A stretch of 59,774 nucleotides of DNA, from contig JAKFUT010000068.1 in assembly GCA_021732565.1 (NCBI GenBank), forward strand, positions 1-59,774, read 5' to 3'. Origin of the DNA: Candidatus Obscuribacterales bacterium (GTDB lineage Bacteria; Cyanobacteriota; Vampirovibrionia; Obscuribacterales; Obscuribacteraceae). Positions 39,701 through 46,549 of this stretch are shown here, one piece after another. The notes under the pieces are model-generated. The model ran no database searches. It had not been told where the DNA came from and worked only from the letters and a program-made list of their open reading frames with translations. Position 1 is the stretch's first letter. Each line of letters starts with the position of its first letter. A program made the position numbers and the translations under genes.

Positions 39701-39909
39701 GAGACTTTGGGCTTGACGCGAGAGATGCGGCTCACAGAGAAATCATAGAAGATGCCCGCAAGCATGGTGAGGCTACTCGCGGTAGAGGTGTAGCTTTGGG
39801 ACCGGCAGTCGGGCTGGGAATTCTGCTCACTGCTGCTCTTGGCTGGTACGCGTGCCAACGGCGAGTTCCAACCTCTTCACTGAACCGGGCTATCACCACC
39901 GGAAAATAA
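36775..39909 (+). CDS. Large two-TM protein of unknown function
   Basis: Protein of 1044 residues. The acidic N-terminal ~235 residues (starting INEECFQFDWFEDEESQW) would be cytoplasmic. A TM helix lies at ~242-258 (VRLLIALCVLTCVAVGG) and a second near the end (~1012-1030, VGLGILLTAALGWYAC). The ~740 residues between are a predicted extracytoplasmic region of beta-rich and mixed domains, including a segment around residues 540-670 (RAKAFTIYAPDAKSAREIQLYLDNLL) that I could not assign. A Pro-rich linker (~880-900) precedes charged helices. The start has GGAGGG 11 bases upstream. It stands alone, with no recognised partner. Confidence 0.75.
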   Translation: MINEECFQFDWFEDEESQWQEEFESECPLKKFVVKGLSVKAETRILVDSSKLVEPSVWPEVISDSGLVVSADVSTLDVATTRALRKAGVKDIIVDQLSPATRRISIELNDAKEIELNPVCGCTKIALANKLSGQLSAREDGAIVVENIKGLTAKIPRITDGLPSDVKVTKIVLSYGREGKPILEVTGLHVGISRTLEIALPEESVGSLERLSLLLAASDRKTPPGGKQEFNQSIDNNNIAVRLLIALCVLTCVAVGGPYAVEPSAQPANYDKVSGEPQRPDPLEFRPGEKLAISGGGAEVVYFDQTQQRVLIKDITPVKAGAGEPLTFTPEQLAKDYGRISFEGKEYIFHTGSGKVFAPTGDGRFTAMHDYWALTPKEIRGEVLQGKADQLFKAITGGSIPGYERPRFNDTSGSPRNVTGVRVETAGAYYRNYRADGKDIVLVSRDRGAWFYGPDFKDSKGRTVEPGNVKVHVIALNPADLAAVQAKLLPELLRATAVGGPLEGRIATFKTHDPMIGVEEEWARRVPWNEKAGNEPFTIGSRGQRAKAFTIYAPDAKSAREIQLYLDNLLKKNGLVLNGIVDTGNVGDASLIKEGSNRVTLEQDHFEPGRDAAGTKGYKLSPTLNDAVTEYVLRRAAEWGYADVSAMFIDQQNRELKPEVLQQLERELHLDGDNCKLTYASEPGSTTGRRLMIVDAAGEAKYAASGYMLEGNKVPVLENGKLKTGVSGRGAMYHISDIAGRKLQLDLDPARLQLNKPEPGAEIRVNGENCRVIAEAGRYLVVGRSGTNSFTAAPISAAELSTGYEAVKFVVDGKETIRYCEKARPESGLFVVRVVAGQTFIGAEGSLSLVPAEVVSTLPSVSRIEPGTTAPAKLDAPAVVKSRVEPVRPAPLPPPAPTIDKFQATEVKFAGDGTLTRDEIRIGESMSPERLKEQKELSAEQIKFLETLAERLKNTGKPEDLKQAAELKVTIRILKGDFGLDARDAAHREIIEDARKHGEATRGRGVALGPAVGLGILLTAALGWYACQRRVPTSSLNRAITTGK

Positions 39910-40045
39910 GATTACTCGGCTTTGTCGACTTGCGCGATGGGACTACCTTCAACATCGATCTTTCGCCGAACTCACCCGAGTCGTTGTCGTATTATGAGCC
40001 TGTGACGGGCTTTCTCGTATGTTTCGCTAAATAATTTCGGGTACC

Positions 40046-40074
40046 TTGACGCCGTAGACCGACCGGTCTACTAT
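40046..40074 (+). promoter_or_regulatory. Sigma-70-type promoter with a TetR/NemR-type operator in the spacer
   Basis: TTGACG at 40046-40051, 17-bp spacing, TACTAT at 40069-40074. The spacer and -10 edge contain the perfect palindrome TAGACCGACCGGTCTA (40055-40070), the same layout as the published NemR box TAGACC-N4-GGTCTA of TetR-family repressors. Repressor binding there would block RNA polymerase. It drives the small genes at 40111 and 40412 and the hydrolase at 40581. Confidence 0.7.
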
Positions 40075-40110
40075 TACATTATCGAAACCAACCAACCCGA
40101 GGACAGACCA

Positions 40111-40368
40111 ATGCTCAACCACCTCAATCAAGTCAACCTCACTAATCACTTCAACCCGATCAATCATCTGAGTCACGTCAACCACCTCGAAACATTCCGC
40201 ATTGAGACACTCTCTCTTGGCTCAGAAACAACGGCTTCGGTCATGGGAAAAGTGAACCTTGTGGAACTCCAGGAGCTCTGGTCAACCCAGCTATTACACA
40301 AACTAAGTCAATTCAACAACCAGGCGGCGGAACGGCGTCCGCTTGCGACCAAATTTTTTTCGCATTAA
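40111..40368 (+). CDS. Small Asn/His/Leu-rich protein
   Basis: Protein of 85 residues, function unknown. Residues 1-28 repeat an N-x-[LI/V]-NH-[LF] pattern (NHLNQVNLTNHFNPINHL). The C-terminal half is ordinary. GAGGA precedes the ATG at normal spacing. It is the first gene after the operator-bearing promoter, so probably a repressible small protein; no membrane or signal segment. Confidence 0.55.
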   Translation: MLNHLNQVNLTNHFNPINHLSHVNHLETFRIETLSLGSETTASVMGKVNLVELQELWSTQLLHKLSQFNNQAAERRPLATKFFSH

Positions 40369-40369
40369 C

Positions 40370-40384
40370 TAGACGACCGGTCTA
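40370..40384 (+). promoter_or_regulatory. Degenerate second copy of the TetR/NemR-type operator
   Basis: TAGACGACCGGTCTA matches the upstream operator except for one missing C in the centre-left, between direct copies of CGCATTAAC (40361-40369 and 40390-40398). It lies between the 85-residue gene and the small secreted gene. Confidence 0.55.
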
Positions 40385-40411
40385 CTCCGCGCATTAACAG
40401 AGAAAGTGATC

Positions 40412-40594
40412 ATGAAATATCTCCACCGCACCGCAACAGTTCTGGCTGCTCTTCTTGCTATCACTTCGAAAACTCCAGGGCTGGCTGCTACTCCAGCTCA
40501 CGCCGAGTTCGTTATCTCCAATCACACAGTGAGTTGGAAAGCCGCCATTGGCCTCAACGATCTCTCAAGGGAGGCGCAAAATGTTCGCCAGTAA
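40412..40594 (+). CDS. Small secreted protein
   Basis: A ~60-residue product with a signal peptide (KYLHRTATVLAALLAIT...GLAATPAHA). The mature part is only ~35 residues. Its end overlaps the next gene's start by 14 bases, suggesting translational coupling. The ATG follows a GAGAAAG-type site. Confidence 0.5.
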   Translation: MKYLHRTATVLAALLAITSKTPGLAATPAHAEFVISNHTVSWKAAIGLNDLSREAQNVRQ

Positions 40595-41558
40595 CAATAT
40601 GCGTAGAACAATTGCCTCCGCGTTGACCACCTTGTCTCTTTCAGTCGGCGCGCAATTCAGCTCCGCCCGTGCGTTAGAACCTGTGGCCATGTATTCTTCC
40701 GACACGTACACAACTTATAGTATCGACAACAATTCCCAACCGGTCCTGGTCGCCTGGAAGGCGGCACAACCAAGTGCTGTGCTGATAGCGGTTCATGGAT
40801 TCGGGTTGCACAAGTATGCCTTTGAGAGCCTCGCGGAACGCATGCAAAGGGACGGTATCTCGACTTACGCACTGGACGTGAGAGGTTTCGGTGGCTGGAT
40901 GCAATCTAACCGAGCCAGCCAGATAAACTTTCCTGGCACTATGCGCGACTTGCTCTTGCTTGTGAGTTCAATACGTAATGAAACTCCCGCCACCCCGGTA
41001 TTCCTGATGGGTGAATCGATGGGAGGCGCAATAGCTCTAGCATTTGCGGCACAGAATCCGGGAGTAGTCGACGGAGTGATATCGTCGGTACCTGGCAATG
41101 AGCGGTTTCGTTCAATGTCAACGGCGGCCCGAATTGTTGCCGGCTACGTCTTGAGTGCGGGCGGAAAAATAAATCTGAAGAAGCTACTTGTGAATCAAGT
41201 TACTGATCATGATGACCTCAAGCAATCCTGGAGATCTGACAAGCAAGCCAAGCTGAGGGTTTCGTTGAAGGAACTACTCCGCTTCAATCGGTTTATGAAA
41301 CAAAGCCCTAACATGGTGCGCCGGATATCTAATCTTCCAGTGCTTGTGGTGCAAGGGCACAGAGACAATTTGGTTAAACCGGCAGGTACGCAAAAATTGT
41401 TCGACGATTTGTCGACGCAAGATAAACAGTTGTTGATGCTTGAAAACCAGGAACACCTGACACTTGAAGAGGGACAGTTTGATGACACTGTCGTCAACGA
41501 GGTGGAACACTGGCTGTCCATCCATGAACGGCAACCGCTGGTCGCTTCAAACGAATAA
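40581..41558 (+). CDS. Alpha/beta hydrolase (lysophospholipase/monoacylglycerol lipase-like)
   Basis: Exported or membrane-tethered serine hydrolase of ~325 residues. An N-terminal basic and hydrophobic stretch (MRRTIASALTTLSLSVGAQFSSARA) looks like a signal peptide. The fold's landmarks follow: HGFGLHKY (oxyanion loop), the nucleophile elbow GESMGG with Ser146, Asp in VVQGHRDNLV, and His in NQEHLTLE. The start at 40581 is supported by GGGAGG six bases upstream and overlaps the previous small gene. Likely substrate is a lipid or monoacylglycerol-type ester. The operon's operator suggests it is induced on release of a TetR-family repressor, which is not encoded in the window. Confidence 0.82.
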   Translation: MFASNNMRRTIASALTTLSLSVGAQFSSARALEPVAMYSSDTYTTYSIDNNSQPVLVAWKAAQPSAVLIAVHGFGLHKYAFESLAERMQRDGISTYALDVRGFGGWMQSNRASQINFPGTMRDLLLLVSSIRNETPATPVFLMGESMGGAIALAFAAQNPGVVDGVISSVPGNERFRSMSTAARIVAGYVLSAGGKINLKKLLVNQVTDHDDLKQSWRSDKQAKLRVSLKELLRFNRFMKQSPNMVRRISNLPVLVVQGHRDNLVKPAGTQKLFDDLSTQDKQLLMLENQEHLTLEEGQFDDTVVNEVEHWLSIHERQPLVASNE

Positions 41559-41602
41559 TGCTGAGCCCGTCAGGAAGCCAATGCTGACATGATTCTTTTC
41601 GA

Positions 41603-41821
41603 ATGCGGAAAAAGCGAATCTGCCGCACCGCAAACGTGGAGTTCCAGTTAATGGACACTAACTACCAAATGGTCCGTGCGGGCCAATCCCGTTACACCTG
41701 AAACCTCAAAGATGCCGCCGGGGCGAGCGAGCTTTATTTAATCAGCGACGCTTACGAAGGGAAAACCTACCCCCTGGACGATTGGGTTAAGGCTGTCTGC
41801 GTGTATCATAAACGCGGGTAG
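41603..41821 (+). pseudogene. Short gene interrupted by an in-frame TGA
   Basis: One frame runs from ATG 41603 to TAG 41819-41821 with a single internal TGA at 41699-41701. Both sides look coding (FQLMDTNYQMVRAGQSRYT before, NLKDAAGASELYLISD and TYPLDDWVKAVCVYHKRG after). No Shine-Dalgarno precedes the ATG. It is best read as a decayed small gene; family unknown. Confidence 0.45.
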
Positions 41822-41847
41822 TCATTGAAGCCAGATGAAGAGAGATT

Positions 41848-43224
41848 ATGACGAACGCTGATCATTCCAGCCGCCATTCCAAGTGCTGTGGACCGGGGTA
41901 TGCTTCGCCGTCAGCTGCGATCAAAGCAGAACGCGAAAAGTTGCTCTACACAGTCGGTATCTACCACGGCACCGAAATAGAGGCCCCCGATTATCTCGCC
42001 ACCGTTGATGTCGATCCTCAATCCAATACCTACTCACAAGTCATTCACCGCCTGGAGATGCCGAACCAGGGCGACGAGTTGCACCACTTCGGTTGGAACG
42101 CTTGCAGTTCCTGTCACGGTAACCCGGACAAGTCCCGGCGCTTTGCAATAGTACCAGGCAACGCCTCCGGCCGTATCCACATCATCGACACGGCGGACGA
42201 GCGAGCGCCAAGAATGCACAAAGTGATCGAGCCTGAAGAAATCAAAGCCAAGACCAATCTTAGCGCACCACATACGGTGCATTGCCTGCCAGACTCGATC
42301 GTGATCTCGATGCTAGGTGACTCACAAGGCAATGGACCCGGCGGATTCTTGACCCTGGATGAAGATTTCAATATCAGCGGTCGCTGGGAGCGCGGCATGG
42401 ATGGGATGCGCTTCAACTATGACTTCTGGTATCAGCCGCGTCATAACGTTATGGTATCAAGTGAATGGGCTGCTCCCAAAACCTATCAGGCCGGTTTCAA
42501 CCTCGAGGATGTACAAGCGGGCAAGTACGGCAGTCAAATCCACTTCTGGGATTGGTCTGCACGTAAAATCATCAAGACTGTTGATCTTGGTCAAGAAGGT
42601 TTGATTCCACTCGAACTGCGGTTCCAACACGACCCTGACAGCACGCACGGCTATGTGGGCGCAGCGCTGAGCAGCAGTATGTGGCACTGGTACAAATCCG
42701 ACGACGGCGATTGGAAAGTGGAGAAGACTATCGCGATTCCGGCCATCGAAGTGGAGGGCTGGCCGTTTCCTGTGCCGTCGCTGATCACCGATTGGCTCTT
42801 TTCGATGGATGACAAATTCATGTACTTGAGCAATTGGCTGCATGGCGACATCCGTCAGTATGACGTGAGTGATCCGTCCAATCCCAAACTAGTCGGACAA
42901 GTATGGTGTGGCGGTGTGTTAGGCAAAGCACCAACCATTCAAGGACACAAGCTGACCGGCGGTCCGCAGATGATTCAGCTCAGTCTCGACGGAAAGCGAC
43001 TCTATGTTACTAATTCGCTTTACAGCTCGTGGGACAATCAATTTTACCCGGACATCGCTAAGGAAGGCTCCTATCTCTTACAGATTGATTGCGACACGGA
43101 CAAAGGTGGATTGCGGATTAACGAAAACTTCTACGTTGATTTCGGCAAGGAACCGAAAGGTCCAGCTCGCGCGCACGAGATGCGATATCCCGGTGGCGAC
43201 TGCACATCGGATATCTGGCTCTAA
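41848..43224 (+). CDS. Selenium-binding protein 56 / methanethiol oxidase family
   Basis: Protein of 458 residues and typical full length for SELENBP1/MTO. Family features are seen: the N-terminal GPGYASP segment, the VDVDPQS...HRLEMPNQGDELHHFGWNACSSCHG region with the conserved CSSC, then APHTVHCLPD and an HEMRYPGGDC C-terminus. Characterised bacterial members oxidise methanethiol to formaldehyde, H2S and H2O2 and are copper-dependent; the many His residues fit metal binding. Soluble, with no signal peptide. AGAGAG lies before the ATG. Single-gene unit. Confidence 0.92.
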   Translation: MTNADHSSRHSKCCGPGYASPSAAIKAEREKLLYTVGIYHGTEIEAPDYLATVDVDPQSNTYSQVIHRLEMPNQGDELHHFGWNACSSCHGNPDKSRRFAIVPGNASGRIHIIDTADERAPRMHKVIEPEEIKAKTNLSAPHTVHCLPDSIVISMLGDSQGNGPGGFLTLDEDFNISGRWERGMDGMRFNYDFWYQPRHNVMVSSEWAAPKTYQAGFNLEDVQAGKYGSQIHFWDWSARKIIKTVDLGQEGLIPLELRFQHDPDSTHGYVGAALSSSMWHWYKSDDGDWKVEKTIAIPAIEVEGWPFPVPSLITDWLFSMDDKFMYLSNWLHGDIRQYDVSDPSNPKLVGQVWCGGVLGKAPTIQGHKLTGGPQMIQLSLDGKRLYVTNSLYSSWDNQFYPDIAKEGSYLLQIDCDTDKGGLRINENFYVDFGKEPKGPARAHEMRYPGGDCTSDIWL

Positions 43225-43316
43225 TTATCGCCGGCAAATTTTGCGTAATTATTGCCTTAGCAAGATTGAATGCCTGAGGGGCCTTCATGTCCTTATGGAA
43301 AATTGCGTAGAGGTCC

Positions 43317-43700
43317 CTAAAGCCAGCTCATTGCGCGTTGTTTTGGCTGGTTGAGACGCTCTACAAAGCACCCGAATTCAGCCGGTAATTCCCCCGGTCG
43401 TCCGATCCAGTTGTTCAGTTTTGCACTGGTTACTTGTTGCCCTTCAAGGGCTTTTGCACGAATGTCGTTATCGTTTGTTCTGCTTACGATAAAAGCGAAG
43501 GCTCGGTGTGCAGAAGACCATTGTTCAGTCTTGTAGTAGCACGCTGCAAGCATCAATCGTGCATCCCAGTTCATGGGTTCAGAATCTAGAATGTCATGCA
43601 GAGAAGTAATTGCCTGTTCGTAAGAACCGGCACGGTAGTTGTTTATTGCCTTTAGAGCAATGGATACATCAGCGATTAGAGTATTAAAAGTGAGCTTCAT
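43317..43700 (-). CDS. Small TPR-like protein
   Basis: Protein of 127 residues with two TPR-type helix pairs (NNYRAGSYEQAITSLHDILDSEP and NWDARLMLAACYYKTEQWSSAHRAFAFI). Cytoplasmic, probably an adaptor; partner unknown. It is divergent from the 784-residue modular gene, with which it shares a 274-bp control region. Confidence 0.7.
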   Translation of the reverse strand: MKLTFNTLIADVSIALKAINNYRAGSYEQAITSLHDILDSEPMNWDARLMLAACYYKTEQWSSAHRAFAFIVSRTNDNDIRAKALEGQQVTSAKLNNWIGRPGELPAEFGCFVERLNQPKQRAMSWL

Positions 43701-43799
43701 AACCTTTGGATTCCTGAACCGAGATACTATTGACAGCTTACCCGGGATGTGTGAATCTTAGGTGAAGTGTGTAAACAAACGTGTGGTAAGTCTCACGTG

Positions 43800-43816
43800 A
43801 TGCTACGCGGTAGCAT
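43800..43816. promoter_or_regulatory. Perfect 7-bp inverted repeat in a divergent control region
   Basis: ATGCTAC-GCG-GTAGCAT lies between the divergent genes at 43700 and 43975. There is no T-tract, so an operator is likelier than a terminator. A weak half of the direct-repeat box seen upstream of the other modular genes (CTTAGGT) lies nearby at about 43757-43763. Nothing else is clear in 43701-43974. Confidence 0.35.
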
Positions 43817-43974
43817 GTTTCTTCTATCAGGGTTGTTGATTTCCGGGGTTGGTATCAGGTTGTTCAGTCGATTGTAAGCATTTCGCTAGGTCTATCGGCT
43901 AACTTCAAATGGAGAATACTATCGCTTGAGCCAAGACTGGCTTGCTTTGAAGCGACTCTTCGAAGGAGCAATTC

Positions 43975-46329
43975 ATGGATTCGCCCTCAGATGTGGAAAT
44001 GGAGAAGATTGACAGAGCCCCGGCTCTAATTCTTGATCAGTCGTTGTCGTCGCTTTTAGGTAAATCAACAGATCAACAAAGGTTGCCCGAATTACCATTG
44101 GAGCGTTGCGCTCAATCGACGAATCCGTCGCTCGAGAGCAAATCTCTGCTCGATCTTAGGAACCTTGCAGCGAGATCCTCTGTGCTAGAAGGGCTTCCAT
44201 TTTCACCGACTAGAGCTGACGAGCGGCTGCTTCCGAACACCGCCAGAGTCGATGAAAGACTTCCCTTATTTCCATCACCAAAGCCGATCACTCGTGACGC
44301 CAGTGTAGTACCTGTTTCCGGTGCTAAACCCGGTGACACTTCTGTTCCAATCTTTACCGGTGGTGACAGGCCCCTATTTCCCTGGCGTCGGAATAATCCT
44401 CCTCGTGAAGAAATCGTTCCCGGGCTCCCTGTACCGGCCGGCAGTGACAGGCCCCGGCCTGTTCCTCGCAGTAATGACCTGGTTCCGGTATTTCCCGCGC
44501 CTAAACCAACCACCACGGATGCCAGGGTTGTCCCTGTTCTTCCGGCTAAGCCCGCTGAGATCGAGCGCCCTGCTTGGGCCGGACCTACACCCGGCGCTCG
44601 CACTGATGCTCCTCGGTCACGCCGGGATGAAGTTGATCCTCGAATAGATCGAGTTCGACCTTCACCTGCCGTCGAACGCACCGAGTATCTGGATTCCGCC
44701 GGTACTGTAAGAGGAACCAGAGACCGACTCAATCGACTTACCTCAATTACCTACCCGGATGGAAGGATTAAGCAGTTCGATTACAATGGTGAGACCCGCG
44801 AAATCATTTCTATGAAGGTGCGGGATGGCCAATCGTGGCAGCACACTACCAAAATAATGAACTCGGACAATTGGTTGTTTACCGACAATCGAGGTCAAAC
44901 CCGTATGTTGACCACCCGTATCGAGTTGAACGACAATGGTGTATTGTCTATTCAATCTCGCGCACCGCGCGGAAATTCACCGTGGCGCACAATGGTTTTC
45001 GACCAGCGCGGTGAAATAAGTAAGGTTACAGTGGGGAACGGTTCGACACGCTCGTTCCATCGTGCCGTTGACGGGGCTTTATTAAGTATTGAAGATCAAA
45101 TCAACCGACCTGGCTTACCGCCTCGCCGAGAAGTGTGGAACCGATCTGCCAGTGATGCTACCTGTTTTGAAAAGGTCCTGCCAAACGGGCGCGTAGAAGT
45201 TCGCCGTAATCTGCTCATCGGAAACGACGGAAACTACTCATTCCGCAATGCCGAAAACAAAATGCGCCGTTCATGCATAAGAGATGTGTCTCCTCTGCGA
45301 ATAGAACCACAACCTGAGCGAATAGAACCACGTCGTGAGCGAATAGAACCACCTTTGCGCCGTGGGGGGCGAGAATTTCTAGAAAACGTCGCCAGAGAAA
45401 AGCTGACCCCGCCCGATTACGAAAATCTTCGTAAGTATATGGATAAGTTTGAGCAGCGCTGTCGTGATGGTAAACAAAACGGTTTCAAGGTGCCCAGCGT
45501 CCAACAAATAGAAAGGACCTATGCCAAACTCGCTGAGGTCCTAAATCCGGAGAAACCGGGTCCGATGTGTTTATCGCAGGAAAGGCGATCGCAGGCTGTT
45601 CTAGCTGCGTTGTTCAATATTGCGCAACCTGCCAAAATAAATCAGGGAAATAACCCTACGTGCAATGTAACAACCGGCGAACGCAGAATTGCGACGCTGC
45701 ATCCCGAGCGGTATGCAAGCCTGATTGCAGATATAACTCTGAAAGGGGAATTTCGTTGTGTAGACGGAAGTGTCGTTAGACCACTACAGGCAGCTTTGAG
45801 CCCCAAGAAACAGGAAAAGGCCAGTGTACGCGATCTGGAGTATGCAGCAGAAAACGACTTGCGTAATTCAGCCAGCAAAATTGTACAAGTAACGATGATC
45901 TCCATGCTTCGACCCGGCTATAACGGCGGTAGCCCCAACTTTGGGGTGAATGAGATACTCGCCGCGACCTACAAAGTTACAGGACGGATGATGCCGTACA
46001 TTACTAATCTTGTAAATGATCGCCAGTTGTCGGCCTTGAAGGAACAGGGAGACTTTCCGTGTGGTATCAGAGTTCTCAGCAAACGAGGTCGAAGCCATGT
46101 CGTCACCATTGATGATGTAGCAACTCGTTCCGACGGTGTGCTTCTGGTGAAAATTCAAGATCAGCATGGCGTAAACCGGGGACTCACTGGTTGGTACACT
46201 GTGGCGGCTCTTCACCAGATCCAAAATACGCCCAACCGCAATCAGCCTCCCCGCACTCAGCCTCCCCACCATCCTCACCGCCATAACCATCCGCACCGCA
46301 GCCATCCCCGCATTTTGCGGCGTAGATAG
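43975..46329 (+). CDS. Modular protein: YD-like repeats plus papain-like cysteine-peptidase-type domain
   Basis: Protein of 784 residues. In order: a Pro/Arg-rich, Ser/Asp low-complexity region (~50-235); YD/RHS-like beta repeats (~240-435); a 7-residue tandem (RIEPQPE/RIEPRRE/RIEPPLR); a helical linker (EIERTY-like, shared with its relatives); and the papain-like core with Gln557 and Cys563 in NQGNNPTCNVTT, His708 in SHVVTIDD and Asp729 in KIQDQHG. The C-terminus is Pro/His-rich. AAGGAGC precedes the ATG. Same domain as in 28992-31238 and 46550-50032. No signal peptide. Activity inferred; an effector or self-processing role is possible. Confidence 0.75.
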   Translation: MDSPSDVEMEKIDRAPALILDQSLSSLLGKSTDQQRLPELPLERCAQSTNPSLESKSLLDLRNLAARSSVLEGLPFSPTRADERLLPNTARVDERLPLFPSPKPITRDASVVPVSGAKPGDTSVPIFTGGDRPLFPWRRNNPPREEIVPGLPVPAGSDRPRPVPRSNDLVPVFPAPKPTTTDARVVPVLPAKPAEIERPAWAGPTPGARTDAPRSRRDEVDPRIDRVRPSPAVERTEYLDSAGTVRGTRDRLNRLTSITYPDGRIKQFDYNGETREIISMKVRDGQSWQHTTKIMNSDNWLFTDNRGQTRMLTTRIELNDNGVLSIQSRAPRGNSPWRTMVFDQRGEISKVTVGNGSTRSFHRAVDGALLSIEDQINRPGLPPRREVWNRSASDATCFEKVLPNGRVEVRRNLLIGNDGNYSFRNAENKMRRSCIRDVSPLRIEPQPERIEPRRERIEPPLRRGGREFLENVAREKLTPPDYENLRKYMDKFEQRCRDGKQNGFKVPSVQQIERTYAKLAEVLNPEKPGPMCLSQERRSQAVLAALFNIAQPAKINQGNNPTCNVTTGERRIATLHPERYASLIADITLKGEFRCVDGSVVRPLQAALSPKKQEKASVRDLEYAAENDLRNSASKIVQVTMISMLRPGYNGGSPNFGVNEILAATYKVTGRMMPYITNLVNDRQLSALKEQGDFPCGIRVLSKRGRSHVVTIDDVATRSDGVLLVKIQDQHGVNRGLTGWYTVAALHQIQNTPNRNQPPRTQPPHHPHRHNHPHRSHPRILRRR
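45297..45359 (+). repeat. Three 21-bp tandem repeats encoding RIEPxxx
   Basis: The sequence GCGAATAGAACCAC occurs three times at 21-bp intervals, encoding 7-residue RIEP repeats between the YD-like and papain-like regions of the 784-residue protein. Confidence 0.85.
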
Positions 46330-46549
46330 GGAGGGGTTCCAACTGGTAGCCTTTGCATTGGCAAAGAAGGTTGCCGCTAGATATATTTTGTAGCGGGTTA
46401 TCACACTCAAAACAAAAGAAACCCGATTACCCCCGGTTTCTCCCACTTTACACGAGATGAAATGTGCCGAATGATATGCAGGAGGACACTCTGGCAAGTT
46501 CATCGCCTGCCAAGGTGCATTCCGTCGTTTCTCTGTTCACTAAGTGTTC
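46330..46549. other. Intergenic region between two modular genes
   Basis: This 220-bp stretch contains a strong AGGAGGA site (about 46481-46487) that leads into no open frame, and a possible hairpin GAAACC...GGTTTC (about 46419-46441) without a clear T-tract. The gene at 46550 has no ribosome-binding site of its own, so its true start signal remains unclear. Confidence 0.35.

Noticed and set aside
36775-39909. Similarity to HopA1/OspF-type effectors around residues 540-670
   Set aside because: Only vague resemblance; no catalytic residues could be aligned by eye.
41699-41701. TGA as a selenocysteine codon
   Set aside because: No SECIS-like stem-loop could be seen downstream, flanking residues resemble no selenoprotein active site, and the family of the following gene does not use selenocysteine. 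A decayed gene is simpler.
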